This document shows, in pieces, positions 52,412-63,953 of a DNA stretch of 64,000 bases. Each line of letters opens with the position of its first letter. Positions within the stretch are counted from its first letter, which is position 1. The notes under the pieces were generated by a model. The model was not told the origin of the DNA and ran no database searches. It was given only the letters and a program-made list of their open reading frames with translations. The stretch covers positions 1,178,001 through 1,242,000 of the forward strand of contig CAVNZM010000017.1 in NCBI GenBank assembly GCA_963693365.1, read 5' to 3'. Made by a program: the position numbers and the translations under genes. This DNA is from Amoebidium appalachense. Taxonomy: Eukaryota > Ichthyosporea.

Positions 52412-55052
52412 TTTATCCTTCTTCTTCTGGAATGCTCGGACACTGGGCCCCCAAAAGGGCCTCCCCCCCGGGACACTCGACGATAAAATCAGCTACATAC
52501 AACAACAGACAAACAACCACACGTTTACAGTGATTTGCGAAACACAGTTTAAAAACCACCACAAATTCAACTCTACATTGGTCGACACATCCACACACCC
52601 CGGTTACGCGAAAAACCGAGGCATTATTGTACTTGCCGCACCACACGTGAGAGTGAAGTGCAAACCGGTAGCAAAAACGGAATTCTCGGTTTCTATAGAG
52701 TTTCTTTCTAATGTTTTTACTTTTGTATATTACCCACCATCTATGTCGGTTGTCGAATTGACTCACGAGTTGTCACAGTTACCAATGTCCACTGTTATTT
52801 TAGGTGATTTTAACACGCGACTCCACCACACAGACACACTGCAAGTGAGTGTCGGGTACCCATCTAAGCCCCCGGAGCGTGCTATCCCTTTAGCAAGGTA
52901 TGTCCAAAGTCACACTTTGCGGTTCCCTCAAATATCCCATGCCCACAACACCGACTGGGGAGTGGCCTTTTGGCCATCAACCATGTCAAAACTCTCTCTC
53001 CCTCCTAACCTCTCTAGGTCATCTGACCACTCTCCTATCCTTTTCCTACCTAAGATCTCCCTTGATCTGCTCCCCCCTCCCCCTCCCACCTTTCGCCTCC
53101 GTCTATCCCAGCTTAAGTCACAGTGGGGTAGAGTTGATGTATGTGTATGCTATGCTACGAAACACCCTATATATATGCGCCTATTAGAATCTGCACAAGC
53201 CAGGCCAGATTCACATCTCGTACTAGATACATGCACTAACTTTATTGTTGATGATTTGATAGATCTCGGTGATTATGCTGGCGGTGGTAGGAAGGAATAT
53301 CCCGATGCTCTCTTGTTACCAAACACCACTCCCGCTAGACTAGGTGAACCCCTGTCTCAAAAGGAAAGCTTGCGCCGGCTTGCTAGTATGAATCGATTTG
53401 GCCCCCCTGCTCGTATTATTGGTGATACCACTGGAGACCCCCTCATAGACTCTGATAAGTATTTCTCGGAACTGTTTAAAGATAGGACCCCCGCTCAGAA
53501 ACCTATTGTGTGGCCTGTAGACCCATCTATCCCCATAGAATCGATCCTCCCCTTTTTCAGTCCCGATGCCATATGGTCTGTGATATCTAGTTATAGCTCT
53601 AGTAAGTCTTGTGGACCTGATGGACTCCCTGCTGGGTTTCTTAAAATCCTTGTTCCCTCCTACCCACAAAAGGAAAGTGATCGTGCTATTAAACCTGATC
53701 TTACTATCATGTTAAGCTCTCTCTTTTCTTGGTGTGTTAAATGTGGACATGTCCCGTCATCTTGGTTAGATACCTTAGTGATCCCCATAGTTAAGAAGGA
53801 CTCTGAGGGCCCCATATCATCCTTTCGCCCCATTACACTAACCCAGGTTGTTCGTAGATTCTTTGAAGCTTGCTTACTTAGGTTATTTGCACATCACCAT
53901 AGGTTTCAATCTATTCTTCACATACACCCATGCCAATCCGCTTTTCGTAAAAACAATTCATGTTATGTTCAAATAATGGCACTGCACGATTCTATGCAAG
54001 TTGGTGCACAATATGTTGGCTTTATTGATTGGAAAACTGCTTACGATTCTGTCTCCCCTGGTCTCCTATGGGAAAAGCTTGCTGCACGGGGTGTACCACA
54101 CTGCATTGGTGTTCTGTTAGAAGCACTCTTGTCTCAAACCTATGGTAGAGCTGTGGTTAATGGGCATCTTTCATATGGTTTTGCTCGTACTAGAGGTCTC
54201 TTGCAGGGTTCATTGCTTAGCCCCTTTTTGTTTAACCTATTTATAGATGATTTGGCTGTCAAGATTTACGCCGAAAACGATGACCCTATTAATAACTTTC
54301 CGCCTGCACTTCTCTATGCTGATGATCTGTCCCTCCTTGCCCGTACCCCTAGACGCCTGCAAAGATTGTTCGATGTAGTGTCAGAGTGGTGCAAGGCAAA
54401 CCTTATGATCCTTAACATAGACAAATGTGGTGTTCTTGTACCTGATATAGCTAACAATTTACACACATTTACATTATCATCTAAACCTGTACCTATAGTT
54501 CCAGAATACAAATATCTTGGTGTTCCGGTTGATTCTGTTGAACATGTTGTTGGTGTTATGTTTCCCCATATGGTCGAAAAGAGGGTAGAGTTGGCTCGTA
54601 AGCGGTTAGCTTTCTTCTCGGCTAATATTTTTAAAGACACACCCCTCCATCCTTCTATTAGACTTACATTTATTCGCACTTTTGTCTTCCCGGCATGTGA
54701 ATATGGTTTACCCCTTCTCGCCGCTTGGATCAAGAAAGAGAGAACTAGAGCGCTTAAACCCTTGGCAAATTTCCTTGAAGCAGAAGTTGCCTCCTTTCTA
54801 TCTAACAACTGTTGTAAACCTGGGCCTGTAACGCTCTCGATATATGGTCTGGTCCCAATAGCTGCTAGAGTATCCTATCTCGCGCTGAAATTCAATAAGC
54901 ACATAAGCCGCTTAAAGAAGTATTTGCCCTCCCACCCTCTCTTCTCTATCCGACCTGTCCCCTCCTCACCTCTCCCCTCTTTCCTCCCCTCTCTCTCCCC
55001 TTCTCCCCTGGGCACAAATACAAATAAACCCCGCAATAGTGTGTGTGTGTGA
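52404..55052 (+). CDS. LINE ORF2: endonuclease and reverse transcriptase
   Basis: 882 codons. N-terminal APE-like endonuclease: Asn10 (FFFWNAR), Glu46 (VICETQF), FVYYPPS, Asp135/Asn137 (VILGDFNTR) and SDH at 207-209. RT: SCGPDGLPAGFLKI (403-415), SSFRPITLT (472-480), QSAFRKNNSC, GFIDWKTAYD (motif A Asp542), GLLQGSLLSPFLFNLFIDDL, LLYADDLSLL (YADD 638-641) and YKYLGVPVD. All catalytic residues are present. The frame ends shortly after a C/T-rich patch, at a (GT)n run (about 55038-55050), and the C-terminal part continues in another frame. Unless the GT-run length is an assembly error, the element is inactive. Confidence 0.88.
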   Translation: MPNLSFFFWNARTLGPQKGLPPGTLDDKISYIQQQTNNHTFTVICETQFKNHHKFNSTLVDTSTHPGYAKNRGIIVLAAPHVRVKCKPVAKTEFSVSIEFLSNVFTFVYYPPSMSVVELTHELSQLPMSTVILGDFNTRLHHTDTLQVSVGYPSKPPERAIPLARYVQSHTLRFPQISHAHNTDWGVAFWPSTMSKLSLPPNLSRSSDHSPILFLPKISLDLLPPPPPTFRLRLSQLKSQWGRVDVCVCYATKHPIYMRLLESAQARPDSHLVLDTCTNFIVDDLIDLGDYAGGGRKEYPDALLLPNTTPARLGEPLSQKESLRRLASMNRFGPPARIIGDTTGDPLIDSDKYFSELFKDRTPAQKPIVWPVDPSIPIESILPFFSPDAIWSVISSYSSSKSCGPDGLPAGFLKILVPSYPQKESDRAIKPDLTIMLSSLFSWCVKCGHVPSSWLDTLVIPIVKKDSEGPISSFRPITLTQVVRRFFEACLLRLFAHHHRFQSILHIHPCQSAFRKNNSCYVQIMALHDSMQVGAQYVGFIDWKTAYDSVSPGLLWEKLAARGVPHCIGVLLEALLSQTYGRAVVNGHLSYGFARTRGLLQGSLLSPFLFNLFIDDLAVKIYAENDDPINNFPPALLYADDLSLLARTPRRLQRLFDVVSEWCKANLMILNIDKCGVLVPDIANNLHTFTLSSKPVPIVPEYKYLGVPVDSVEHVVGVMFPHMVEKRVELARKRLAFFSANIFKDTPLHPSIRLTFIRTFVFPACEYGLPLLAAWIKKERTRALKPLANFLEAEVASFLSNNCCKPGPVTLSIYGLVPIAARVSYLALKFNKHISRLKKYLPSHPLFSIRPVPSSPLPSFLPSLSPSPLGTNTNKPRNSVCV

Positions 55053-55612
55053 CTTTGGACTGCCACTTACTTATTAAACATGTACACAATCACAAGATAA
55101 TCACGCAATATAACAAATGGAAAAAGATACCACACGACACTAGACCCGATGAAAGCATACACCTTGAAAAACTAAGCCTTCTGTCTCGTTTTATATATAC
55201 TGACCGCCTCAACCATATTGCCAAATATGGCACTCGCAAGTGTATAACACCTAAATACATATTACCTTCCTGTAGAACTGGTCTTTCTCTAGCTGATGGT
55301 ATTATTGATCAATTACCACGCTTTTACTGTACACGTGCTATACAGTGGAGATCTAATAAGTATAAGGTGGCATCATTTGCATGCCCAAACAACACACACA
55401 CACACCAGTTTAACCGGTCATGTATCGCCAAATGTAGTTTGATAGACCACATAATACCGCAACACACACACGTCACATTCACAACAGACACCCAGAAAGA
55501 TAGCCTACCTGTAAATTACAACATCCTTGATTTTATACTAAACACGCGTAACTACGACCTGTTTATTAGATGTATTGATTGGCTTGAGAAACACATCACT
55601 ACAAAATTATAG
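55043..55612 (+). pseudogene. LINE ORF2 C-terminal part, shifted frame
   Basis: 190 codons open in the next frame, overlapping the end of ORF2 at the GT run. It reads HVHNHKIITQYNKWKKIPHD and later FACPNNTHTHQFNRSCIAKC, a Cys/His cluster of the kind found after LINE RT domains, and ends WLEKHITTKL just before the (CA)n run. Confidence 0.75.
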
Positions 55613-55616
55613 CGCA

Positions 55617-55697
<81 letters not shown>
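55613..55697 (+). repeat. (CA)n microsatellite in the LINE 3' UTR
   Basis: About 40 CA units begin directly after the ORF2 C-terminal stop and precede a 37-bp unique stretch and the poly(A) tail. Confidence 0.85.
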
Positions 55698-55756
55698 CCA
55701 GCTGATACCGAGTGTCCCGAGGGGAGCCCCCTTTAAAAAAAAAAAAAAAAAAAAAA

Positions 55757-56342
55757 CGGGGAACCCCAACTAATTGATTTCTCCTTGTAGTCTTTATGGT
55801 GTCTCGTAGAGAAAGTAAACCCTGATATATAGTCACCACCCGACATCTATGTACGTGATCATGATATACCGCTGAGGGGATATTCCGAGCAAACCCCCCC
55901 CCCCCCATACCTGAGACTGGTTCTCTTTGCCTCGAGTAAACAGCGTAAACCCCTCTCTCTCTCTCTCTCTCTTTCAGCTCTCTCAGTCTCTCTCTCTCTT
56001 CTCTCTCTCACACACACATAGATAGCTCTCTCTCCCCCTCTCTCTCTCACTCATGATGATCACTCTCACTCTGTGAGTCTCTCTCTCTCTTTCTCTCTCT
56101 TTGCTTGTCTAGATCTGGATAGATCTCTCATCCACACTCTTTCTCTCTGCTCTTTCTCAGAGTCTCTCTCCCCGGTCCTCCTCCCCAACCAAGGCCCTTA
56201 TCCCCTTCCCTCCTTCGCTCTCTGCAGCTGTGAGTCTCTCTCTCTCTGCCATAGCTATCATAGCTAGATCTCTCACCTCTTCTCGAGTCTCTCTTTCTCT
56301 CTCTCTCTCCCTCCCCCCCCCCCCCCCCCCCCCCTCTCTCTG

Positions 56343-56382
<40 letters not shown>

Positions 56383-56408
56383 CCCCCCCCCCCCTCCCTC
56401 TCTCCCCT

Positions 56409-56462
<54 letters not shown>

Positions 56463-58016
56463 CTCTCATAGGCTGTCGCTCGCTCTCTCTTTCTCTCTCT
56501 TTTGACGCGCGCGCGCGCACACACACACACATACACACATGCAACGTGCGCATAAACGTGTACACATGCATGTACACGCACGCACGCAGGCATAATCAGT
56601 ACGTGTATTACTAAGCACGTGACGCATGCACGCTCGCACGCAAACACGTCCAGTTCCCACACACCGTAACACACACGGACGTTCCCGAGAACAGTGGGCA
56701 CAATTGCAAACTGTAACATACCTGAAGTAAACACGCACACACGCCGTACGCCACGGTACGTGCCCGGGAATCCGGGCGGTGTGCCCACCCACACCGTCGC
56801 ATTCATCGGATTCCTGAACATTCTTCGGATTCCTGAGCCGCTGGGCGTTTCGTTGTCAAATCAAATCGTGTGGTTTTGAACCAAATCTTGAATTTTATCC
56901 TTAGGAATTTTGTGTGTGTGGCCTTTTGCAGGGGCTGAATTACGACTCAAAATCGTCGTATTTACGATTAAGCCCAGGGGGTCAAAACGAGTAACTATGA
57001 GGTGCTGTATTGGTTTTTCGAGTAACGCTATGAGGTGCTGTATTGGTTTTTCGTAGCAGTAAAATAAGTCACATTATTATATTTTGGTGTGTTTTCATAC
57101 AAAAATGGGTGTTTTCCAAGGCAAAAGGTAGGCAGGTGGTTATTTTGGCAGTCAAGTGCGGAATATGAAGCCCTGTTTTGGCTGTCGGGATGAGTAATTG
57201 CTAAAGGAATGTAATATTATTTGAAATGGGTTGTCAAATGTAATAATGAAAGGGGTCCATACGAGTCGTAAATGAGACGAACCCCACCAATTTAGGAATT
57301 TTGACAATACGATTAAAACGGGTAGCGCAGCCAAAATCCCACAACCCCTTGTCTTTTGAACCCTGTTTGAACTCTGTTGAACGTGAAAGAGGAATAGTTG
57401 TAGGATACGGTAGCAATAGTACTCAAAGTTTTCTTCTGTGTCTCTTACGACTCATCATTACCACACATACGCTATAGTGAGCTGAACCTGCATTCAAGTT
57501 CATAGGGAGAGTAAATTTGTGAAAGGATGTGAAAGAGAACTAGATGTAAAAGATGTCTCCTACACTTGTTCAAACTCTTTTACCAACACAAGCATTTCAG
57601 AGCTCATACGATATTTCCTCCGTCTCTTTCTACCATTTTAGTTCTCAGAGGGCCCTTACCAAAAAAGTTGCATAATCAGTATTCAGAAAACAGTAAAAGA
57701 TCACTAATATTTGTTGTACAACTCTCAAAGAAACAAAACGAAGGTTACCACTCGCTCTTGAAACCTAGAGAACGTGGCTAAGCTCGTACAAGTAACACGG
57801 ATATTTTGAACTCAAACATGGGTGCTGTGCCCTTTTGCGGCACACAAACACCCTGAAAATCCCTCGTCAGCTAGTTAGAAAGTGCACCTCAGCCTCGTAC
57901 GTTCTCCACCATCTTCCTCCAATCTCTCAAATTCATTCAGATAACTATCTATGCATGCGAATGAAAGACCATAGCAAAATTCTAACTTCTACCCAAAGCA
58001 TGTTTCATTGTGGAAG
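55757..58016. other. Intergenic region upstream of the membrane-protein gene
   Basis: 55950-56465 is (CT)n-rich with C tracts. 56505-56770 is CA/CG-rich. 56880-58016 is unique AT-rich DNA with no gene; it contains a tandem duplication at 56988-57052. The last 1 kb is probably promoter and 5' UTR of the gene starting at 58017. Confidence 0.55.
56988..57052. repeat. Tandem duplication, about 32-bp unit
   Basis: Two copies of CGAGTAAC(G)CTATGAGG followed by TGCTGTATTGGTTTTT lie side by side about 1 kb upstream of the membrane-protein ATG. Each carries an ATTGG (inverted CCAAT). Confidence 0.75.
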
Positions 58017-58408
58017 ATGAATAGCACCAGAAGCAACCCACCTTACTCCTCAGAGGATTACTACAGCGTCGTAACGACCACCAACCCATCACACGAACAC
58101 ACACATGAAAAAAACAGTGTTCACACAATAGTAACCAACATCCGCAGCAGCTACAAGCAGCTTCAGAATTACGAAGGGAAATTTGGGCGAAAATACCTAG
58201 CGGTGACCTACACTTCGTTTTTTGTGTTTTTGTGTGTTCTGGGTGCTATGGAAGTAAGTTACCAAGTGCTTTGTCACAATGTAACACAAATCTCCCCACT
58301 TTCCCTGTTAACTTTCGCTGCTGGTCGGTTGGAGGGAAACGTCGCACGTCTAACGGCTGCTATGGAGAGGAAGCCTGTAAATGGCACAGAACTGGTGGAT
58401 GCACTCAG
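58017..58408 (+). CDS. Membrane-protein exon 1
   Basis: 130 codons plus 2 bases, from [10 protein letters not shown] to VDAL, with the first membrane segment [19 protein letters not shown]. Donor CAG|GTACGG. Confidence 0.78.
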
Positions 58409-59198
58409 GTACGGTTTTATGCATCGATACCCCCTACTCTACCCACTTCTCCCCTCCCCCCCCCCCGCACCCCCTCCACCCCCTCCACCCACCCCCCTCC
58501 CCTCCTCCCCCCCTTCCCCCCGCCACCACCACCACCACCAACACCAACACCACCACTAACCCGTCGCAGAGTGCGGGCTTCCCAATTCTTGCACAAAGTC
58601 TGCACCGTAATTACCAATCATTTCTTCCCTTTAGTGTTTTTCTTTCTCCCTTTCTTTTCTTCGTGTGTTTATTCGTCCTTTTTTTTTTGAGGGGGGGGGG
58701 GGGGAGGGGGGAGGGAAGGCAGGAGGGGAGGGAGGGGGCGGAGGGGGGGGGAAAGGGGGGAAGTGGGGAGGGGAATGCATGGGTATGTGTGCACGTGCAA
58801 CATAGTGTCACGCAACATAAGCAAGAACATACAGACAAAAGCAAGCTTACCCCCCTAGCCTGTCTCAGTGCCCGTGCGTATGCACACACCCAAAACATGC
58901 ATGCCCCTAACACACATCCCTACACACACCATTGTCTTTTACGCCCCTCTCCTCCTCCTCCCTTTCACGTCAACACACACCACCATGCACTCAGTGCATA
59001 CAGATGTACACGGAACCTCGCACACCGCTCACTCGTTCATACACAAGCACTCACCCACTCGCTTCGCGGTCAGCACACCCACGAGCGCGCGTGCGCGCAC
59101 ACACACACACACACACACAAACACACAAACACACAAATACACACACACACACGCGCGCGCGCGCGCCTGCGCACGAATACACACACACAAACACACAC

Positions 59199-59235
<37 letters not shown>

Positions 59236-59417
59236 CACACACACACACACACACACACATACACCTCTTTCTTACGTACATTCCACACAAACACACACAT
59301 AGACACACACACACACACACATCCCCCTCCAGCCCCCACCCCCCTCCCCCCACCCCCCACCCCCCGCCCCACACACACATCCCCCTTCCCCCCACACACG
59401 CATACACATCCCCCTCA

Positions 59418-59457
<40 letters not shown>

Positions 59458-60124
59458 ACCCCCTCCCCCCCCCCTCCCCGTGCCCCTAACACCCACACAC
59501 ACCCCACACACACACACAGGGCTGCACAAAAGGCGGCAATCGGATTCAACGAAGTATCAGCAACCATTGCATCACAAGCAAAACACATTTTCTACCTCGA
59601 ATCAATTTACTGCGGCGTATCATTAATTTTTATGCTTGCGACCCTATTGGGTATTTGGCGGTACCGCCATCTTAAAGTCATCAAGTCTCGTGGGCGCCAA
59701 TTCTTGATTTATTTTTATGCCTCTGGGGCGGCTTTGCTCGGCACCCTACCACTTTTGATGTACCTATATTATGGACTGGTATGTATATCCCCTTGGATTC
59801 AAAAATTTCCTGTCAACAGGTGTAATTTATGAGTGAAGGTTCACTGCTTGGTTTAGAAAAAAAAAAAGAAAGAAAAAAAGGGGGGGGGGGGGGGGGGGGG
59901 GGAGGGGGGGGGGGGAGGGGGGGGGGTCCCCAACCAAATAGTATGCGAACGTAGCTAGTTGCAACAATTCCTTGCTCAAAGAAAAAAAAAAGGCTCCATA
60001 TCATTATCAGCTCCATATCATTATCACACCCACAGAAATTCACACGCATCCGCACGCAGACACACACACACACACACACACAACTCACTAACACACACAC
60101 ACACACACACACTCTCTCTCTCTC

Positions 60125-60190
<66 letters not shown>

Positions 60191-61028
60191 TCTCTCTTTC
60201 TTTCTCTCTCACTCTCACTCTCTCTCTCACTTACTCTCTCTTAATCTCCCCCTCCCTTTCCCCTCCCCCTCCCCCCCCCCTCTTTCTCTCCCCCCCCCCC
60301 CCCCCCCCCCCCCCCCCTCTCTCTCTCTCTCTGTGAAGCTTTGAGACACATGCAAGCACACGTTGACTCAGGCAAGCTCATGTACGCACGCGCACCCACC
60401 TACACACACGTACATACACTTGCACATTCACATTCCCTTATTCAATCACTCATTCACCCACCCGATCCTTGGCCTCACACAAACATATCACACATACAAA
60501 TGCCACCCACTCACTCACTCACTGACGCTCCTCCCCTCCCCCCGCCCCCTCCCCCCTCTTCCTCGTGCCCTTCCCCCGAAAACCACACACACACATACAC
60601 ACACACACACACCACACACACAAACACTCACTCTCTCACTGCCCCGCCCCTTCCCTAACCACACACACACACACGGATACACACTGATTTACTCATGCAC
60701 TCACTCCCTTACCCTCCCCCCCCCCCCTCCCCCCCCCCCCCCCCCCCCCCCCCCCGGCCTCTTGGTGTCTTCTGCCTGCACGCTTTACATTGTTTGATTT
60801 TAGATTACCCACTTTTGTGACGTTTTCTTGTTGCTTTTTGTTGTCTCCTCCATATTTCCAACCCTCTAACGCATACATCACCCCCCCCCCCCCCCCCCCC
60901 CCTCCCCTGCCCCCCCAGCCCAACACACACACACGTGTGCGCACGCGCGCACACATGCACACATACACACACACGCACGCGCGCGCCATGCACGCGCACA
61001 CACGCGCGGGCACACACACACACACACA

Positions 61029-61103
<75 letters not shown>

Positions 61104-61692
61104 GTTTTTCACATCACCGGACGCTACAAGCCCTGCCAACGCCAAAGCACTCTACGCCTATCTAACCAAAATGCAAAACGCCGGTTTTTCAGCAATTGTG
61201 ATTGGTTATTATCTGTTTTCATCTTTTGTCTGCTCGTTTATTTTTAGGCAAAGAGTCATATACCTTATCTTTGGCGGTACGGTAAAACGAAACACGTCGG
61301 CAAAATTCTTTGTCCTTTTTCCGATTATGTTTCTGATTACGGCGATCGGGTGCGTTCCCGTCACGTGGTGGCGATTTGTTGATAGGATGAACAATAATCA
61401 CGTTCCGATTGCCTTTTCGGGAAAGTACATCATTCTATTTGGCTATCTGGCTATCTCCACCTACTACACTTACAAAACACGTCATGCCCATCTGAAGGTT
61501 TGCCCCCCCCCCCCCCCCCCCCCCCCCCCAATCTCCTCCTCTCGCTCTCGCTCTGGCTCTCTCTCGCTCTGGCTCTCTCTCTCTCTCCCCCCCCCCCCCC
61601 CCCTCTCTCTCTCTCTCTCTCCCCCCCCCCCTCCCCCCTCCCTGCCCCTGGCCCCCTCACTCGCTCTCTCTCTCTCTGTCTCTCTCTGTGTG

Positions 61693-61729
<37 letters not shown>

Positions 61730-62384
61730 CCGCCCCTCGCCCTCTTCACTCTCTCGCTCTCCCCTTTCTCCCTTCCCCCACTCTCGTTCTCACTCTCCTT
61801 TCTCCCTCGCTCCCTCCCTCCCTCCCTCCCTCCCTCCCTCCCTCCCTCCCTCCCCCCCTCCATCCCCCCCCCCCCCCCCCCTCTTTCTTCCCCCCCCCCC
61901 CCCCACCTCTGCATGCATAGTTGTTATAACTTCGGCTTTTATGTATTAATCTCTGTGGGTTCTCAGATTCTCTGTTCCCATGGCTACAACCCTCTAATTG
62001 ATACATCCTCCCCTTCCCCCCTTCCCCTCCCCTCCCCCCCCCCCTCCCCCCCCCCCCCTGGCCCCCCCAGTCACTCCTGGGGTTGGGCACTGCATATGAT
62101 GCATACTCTCTTTAATTTACATTCTGTATTAATTAGGCCGTTGTGAATCTGTACTTAGCACTCTATAGCATGTTCTAGAAAAGCCCCTCCACTAAAGCCC
62201 CTCCACTCACGTATGCACGTTCACACACCCGCGCTGTTACAAAGCTTCTGAGTCGCCCAATAGGAAATACTTCCCTCACTCATTTACCCTCCCCCCCCCC
62301 CTCCCCTCCCCCCCGCCCCATTTTCCCTCCGGCATACACGCATCGGCACACATCTACATCCCAAACCCACTCCCCCCGCCCCCC

Positions 62385-62415
<31 letters not shown>

Positions 62416-62997
62416 TACCACACGAGAACCTGTGTACACACACCTACACATACACTTGCACCACATCAGCACACGCGCGCGCACACACACACACACGCAT
62501 TTTTTATCACACAATCAAAAGCGCACACACAAAACACACAAGCTCACTCATAGACACCCACCAATACCAATACACACATACACACACACATCCACCAACC
62601 CCCCCCCCCCCCCCCCCCCCCCCCTCAACCTCCCCACGAGTTGTCCGTCATGAATAACTTGTAGCATTCTAACCACCTCCCTCCCCCCCAACACACACAC
62701 ACACAGTTCTCCGACTTTCACAGTAACATTCGCATGACGGCTGCCTACCTTATCTTCACCCTCGCCCTCCACGTCTCCATGTCGCTCCACCCGCTAAGTA
62801 CTTTTGCATTTGCTACCGGGTGGTCATCTTATGCGCGTCTTACGGTAAATCTATCCGTCCTCGAACTTGTCTCAACGATGGTGACACAATCCAAGTTCGA
62901 GGAACAGATGCCTGAGCTGACGCGAAGGAGTGTGTCTGTTGGAGTTGTTCCGGTTGGGGAGGTGGAGTGTGTAAGACCTATGGATGGGGTGACGTAA
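58017..62997 (+). CDS. Eight-TM, receptor-like membrane protein, four exons
   Basis: Exons 58017-58408, 59520-59778, 61105-61497 and 62707-62997 join in phase (2,0,0) to 444 codons plus TAA. Start is the ATG at 58017; the only upstream in-frame start is TTG. Membrane segments by eye: about 61-83, then 158-179, 192-215, 245-266, 285-305, 319-340, 358-376 and 389-408. Between the first and second lies a 75-residue, probably extracellular, helical region with sequons at Asn88 and Asn122. A basic loop [15 protein letters not shown] follows the second segment, a feature shared with some seven-TM receptors; the C-terminal tail is short. One signal-anchor plus seven TM suggests a GPCR-like or sensor protein, but I do not recognise the family. 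Donors are GTACGG, GTATGT and GTTTGC; every acceptor is CACACAG. Confidence 0.8.
58409..59519 (+). repeat. Membrane-protein intron 1, microsatellite-filled
   Basis: 1111 bp: C/T-rich, poly-G at 58690-58760, (CA)n blocks at 59094-59260 with CG alternation, C-rich at 59325-59395, (CT)n at 59418-59458, ending in (CA)n and CAG. A short unique island at 58565-58680 gave no phase-consistent exon. Confidence 0.75.
59520..59778 (+). CDS. Membrane-protein exon 2
   Basis: Completes an Arg codon, then [19 protein letters not shown] and two membrane segments with the basic loop between them. Donor CTG|GTATGT, phase 0. Confidence 0.8.
59779..61104 (+). repeat. Membrane-protein intron 2, microsatellite-filled
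   Basis: 1326 bp: poly-G at 59880-59926, CA and (CT)n at 60059-60185, C-rich at 60250-60316, mixed CA at 60360-60680, poly-C at 60718-60755 and 60880-60902, CA/CG at 60925-61029, then (CT)n at 61037-61094 as polypyrimidine tract and CACACACAG. Confidence 0.78.
61105..61497 (+). CDS. Membrane-protein exon 3
   Basis: 131 codons, phase 0 to 0, starting [20 protein letters not shown], with three membrane segments and ending KTRHAHLK. Donor AAG|GTTTGC. Confidence 0.82.
61498..62706 (+). repeat. Membrane-protein intron 3, microsatellite-filled
   Basis: 1209 bp: poly-C at 61502-61529, C/T mixtures to 61690, poly-C at 61696-61728, a (TCCC)n block at 61800-61850, C tracts to 61905, unique islands at 61915-62010 and 62080-62280, poly-C at 62386-62415 and 62599-62623, and CA runs ending in CACACAG. 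Confidence 0.78.
62707..62997 (+). CDS. Membrane-protein exon 4 (terminal)
   Basis: 96 codons plus TAA, starting [17 protein letters not shown], with the last two membrane segments and a 36-residue tail of mixed charge. Confidence 0.78.
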   Translation, partial: FSDFHSNIRMTAAYLIFTLALHVSMSLHPLSTFAFATGWSSYARLTVNLSVLELVSTMVTQSKFEEQMPELTRRSVSVGVVPVGEVECVRPMDGVT

Positions 62998-63018
62998 CAC
63001 ACCCACACGCATAGACAC

Positions 63019-63104
<86 letters not shown>

Positions 63105-63252
63105 GGAGGAAGAGACAGACAGAGAGGGAGAGAGAGGGAGACACAAACACACGTGCATACACACACCCAAAAACCACAAAGAACACGTTCACAAAATCGT
63201 GCATACGAGCGAACACAGATGCATGTATGTGCAGCTGGCACGTATAGACACA

Positions 63253-63346
<94 letters not shown>

Positions 63347-63400
63347 GAGAGAGGGAGAGAGGGAAAGGGGGAGAGAGAGAGACAGACAGAGAGAGAGAGT

Positions 63401-63479
<79 letters not shown>

Positions 63480-63919
63480 TTGTACGGGCACATGCACACA
63501 CATACACAACATTGATGGATAATTATACAGCTAGTGAAGCTTAAGCATGATTAGATACACCGAAAGAAAACACCAGCACATGGTGAATGAGTCATTCAGT
63601 GTGAATATTGCATTTGTATTGTTTATGGGGATTGTATATATGGCTGCTATAGGTGAATTAGCTATGTTGTGCCCATATATGGATTTATATCGGTTATATA
63701 GAACATACGGTTGATAACTTGTTTGGTCGTTCATATCTGGAAGGTTCCCCTACTCGGTTATTCCTCCTTACCACTCCGCCCATCCAAAACTTCCCATCAT
63801 GAAAAAAATCCCCCCCCCCCCCCCCCCCCCCCTCCCCCCCTCCCCTCCCCTCCCGCTAAACACACAAACACACACTCTCGCTCTCTTTTCTCCAATCAAA
63901 TGGTGGTTTACTGTTCGTT

Positions 63920-63953
<34 letters not shown>

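Larger units (their letters stand above)
51212..55756 (+). mobile_element. LINE-type (non-LTR) retrotransposon
   Basis: ORF1 (51227-52411) and ORF2 (52404 onward) overlap by 8 nt, followed by a (CA)n run and an A22 tail (55735-55756). CGGGGAAC occurs directly before 51212 (51204-51211) and directly after the tail (55757-55764) and may be the target duplication, which would leave a 15-bp 5' UTR. ORF2 has an APE-type endonuclease and an RT. The clade is not assigned. Confidence 0.8.

Noticed and set aside
58570-58607. Possible extra exon in intron 1 of the membrane-protein gene
   Set aside because: No acceptor/donor pair keeps the phase between exons 1 and 2, whereas joining exon 1 (phase 2) directly to 59520 is in frame.
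63918-63950. T run as the tail of a minus-strand retroposon
   Set aside because: No coding or repeat-family sequence on the expected side; a plain homopolymer is as likely.
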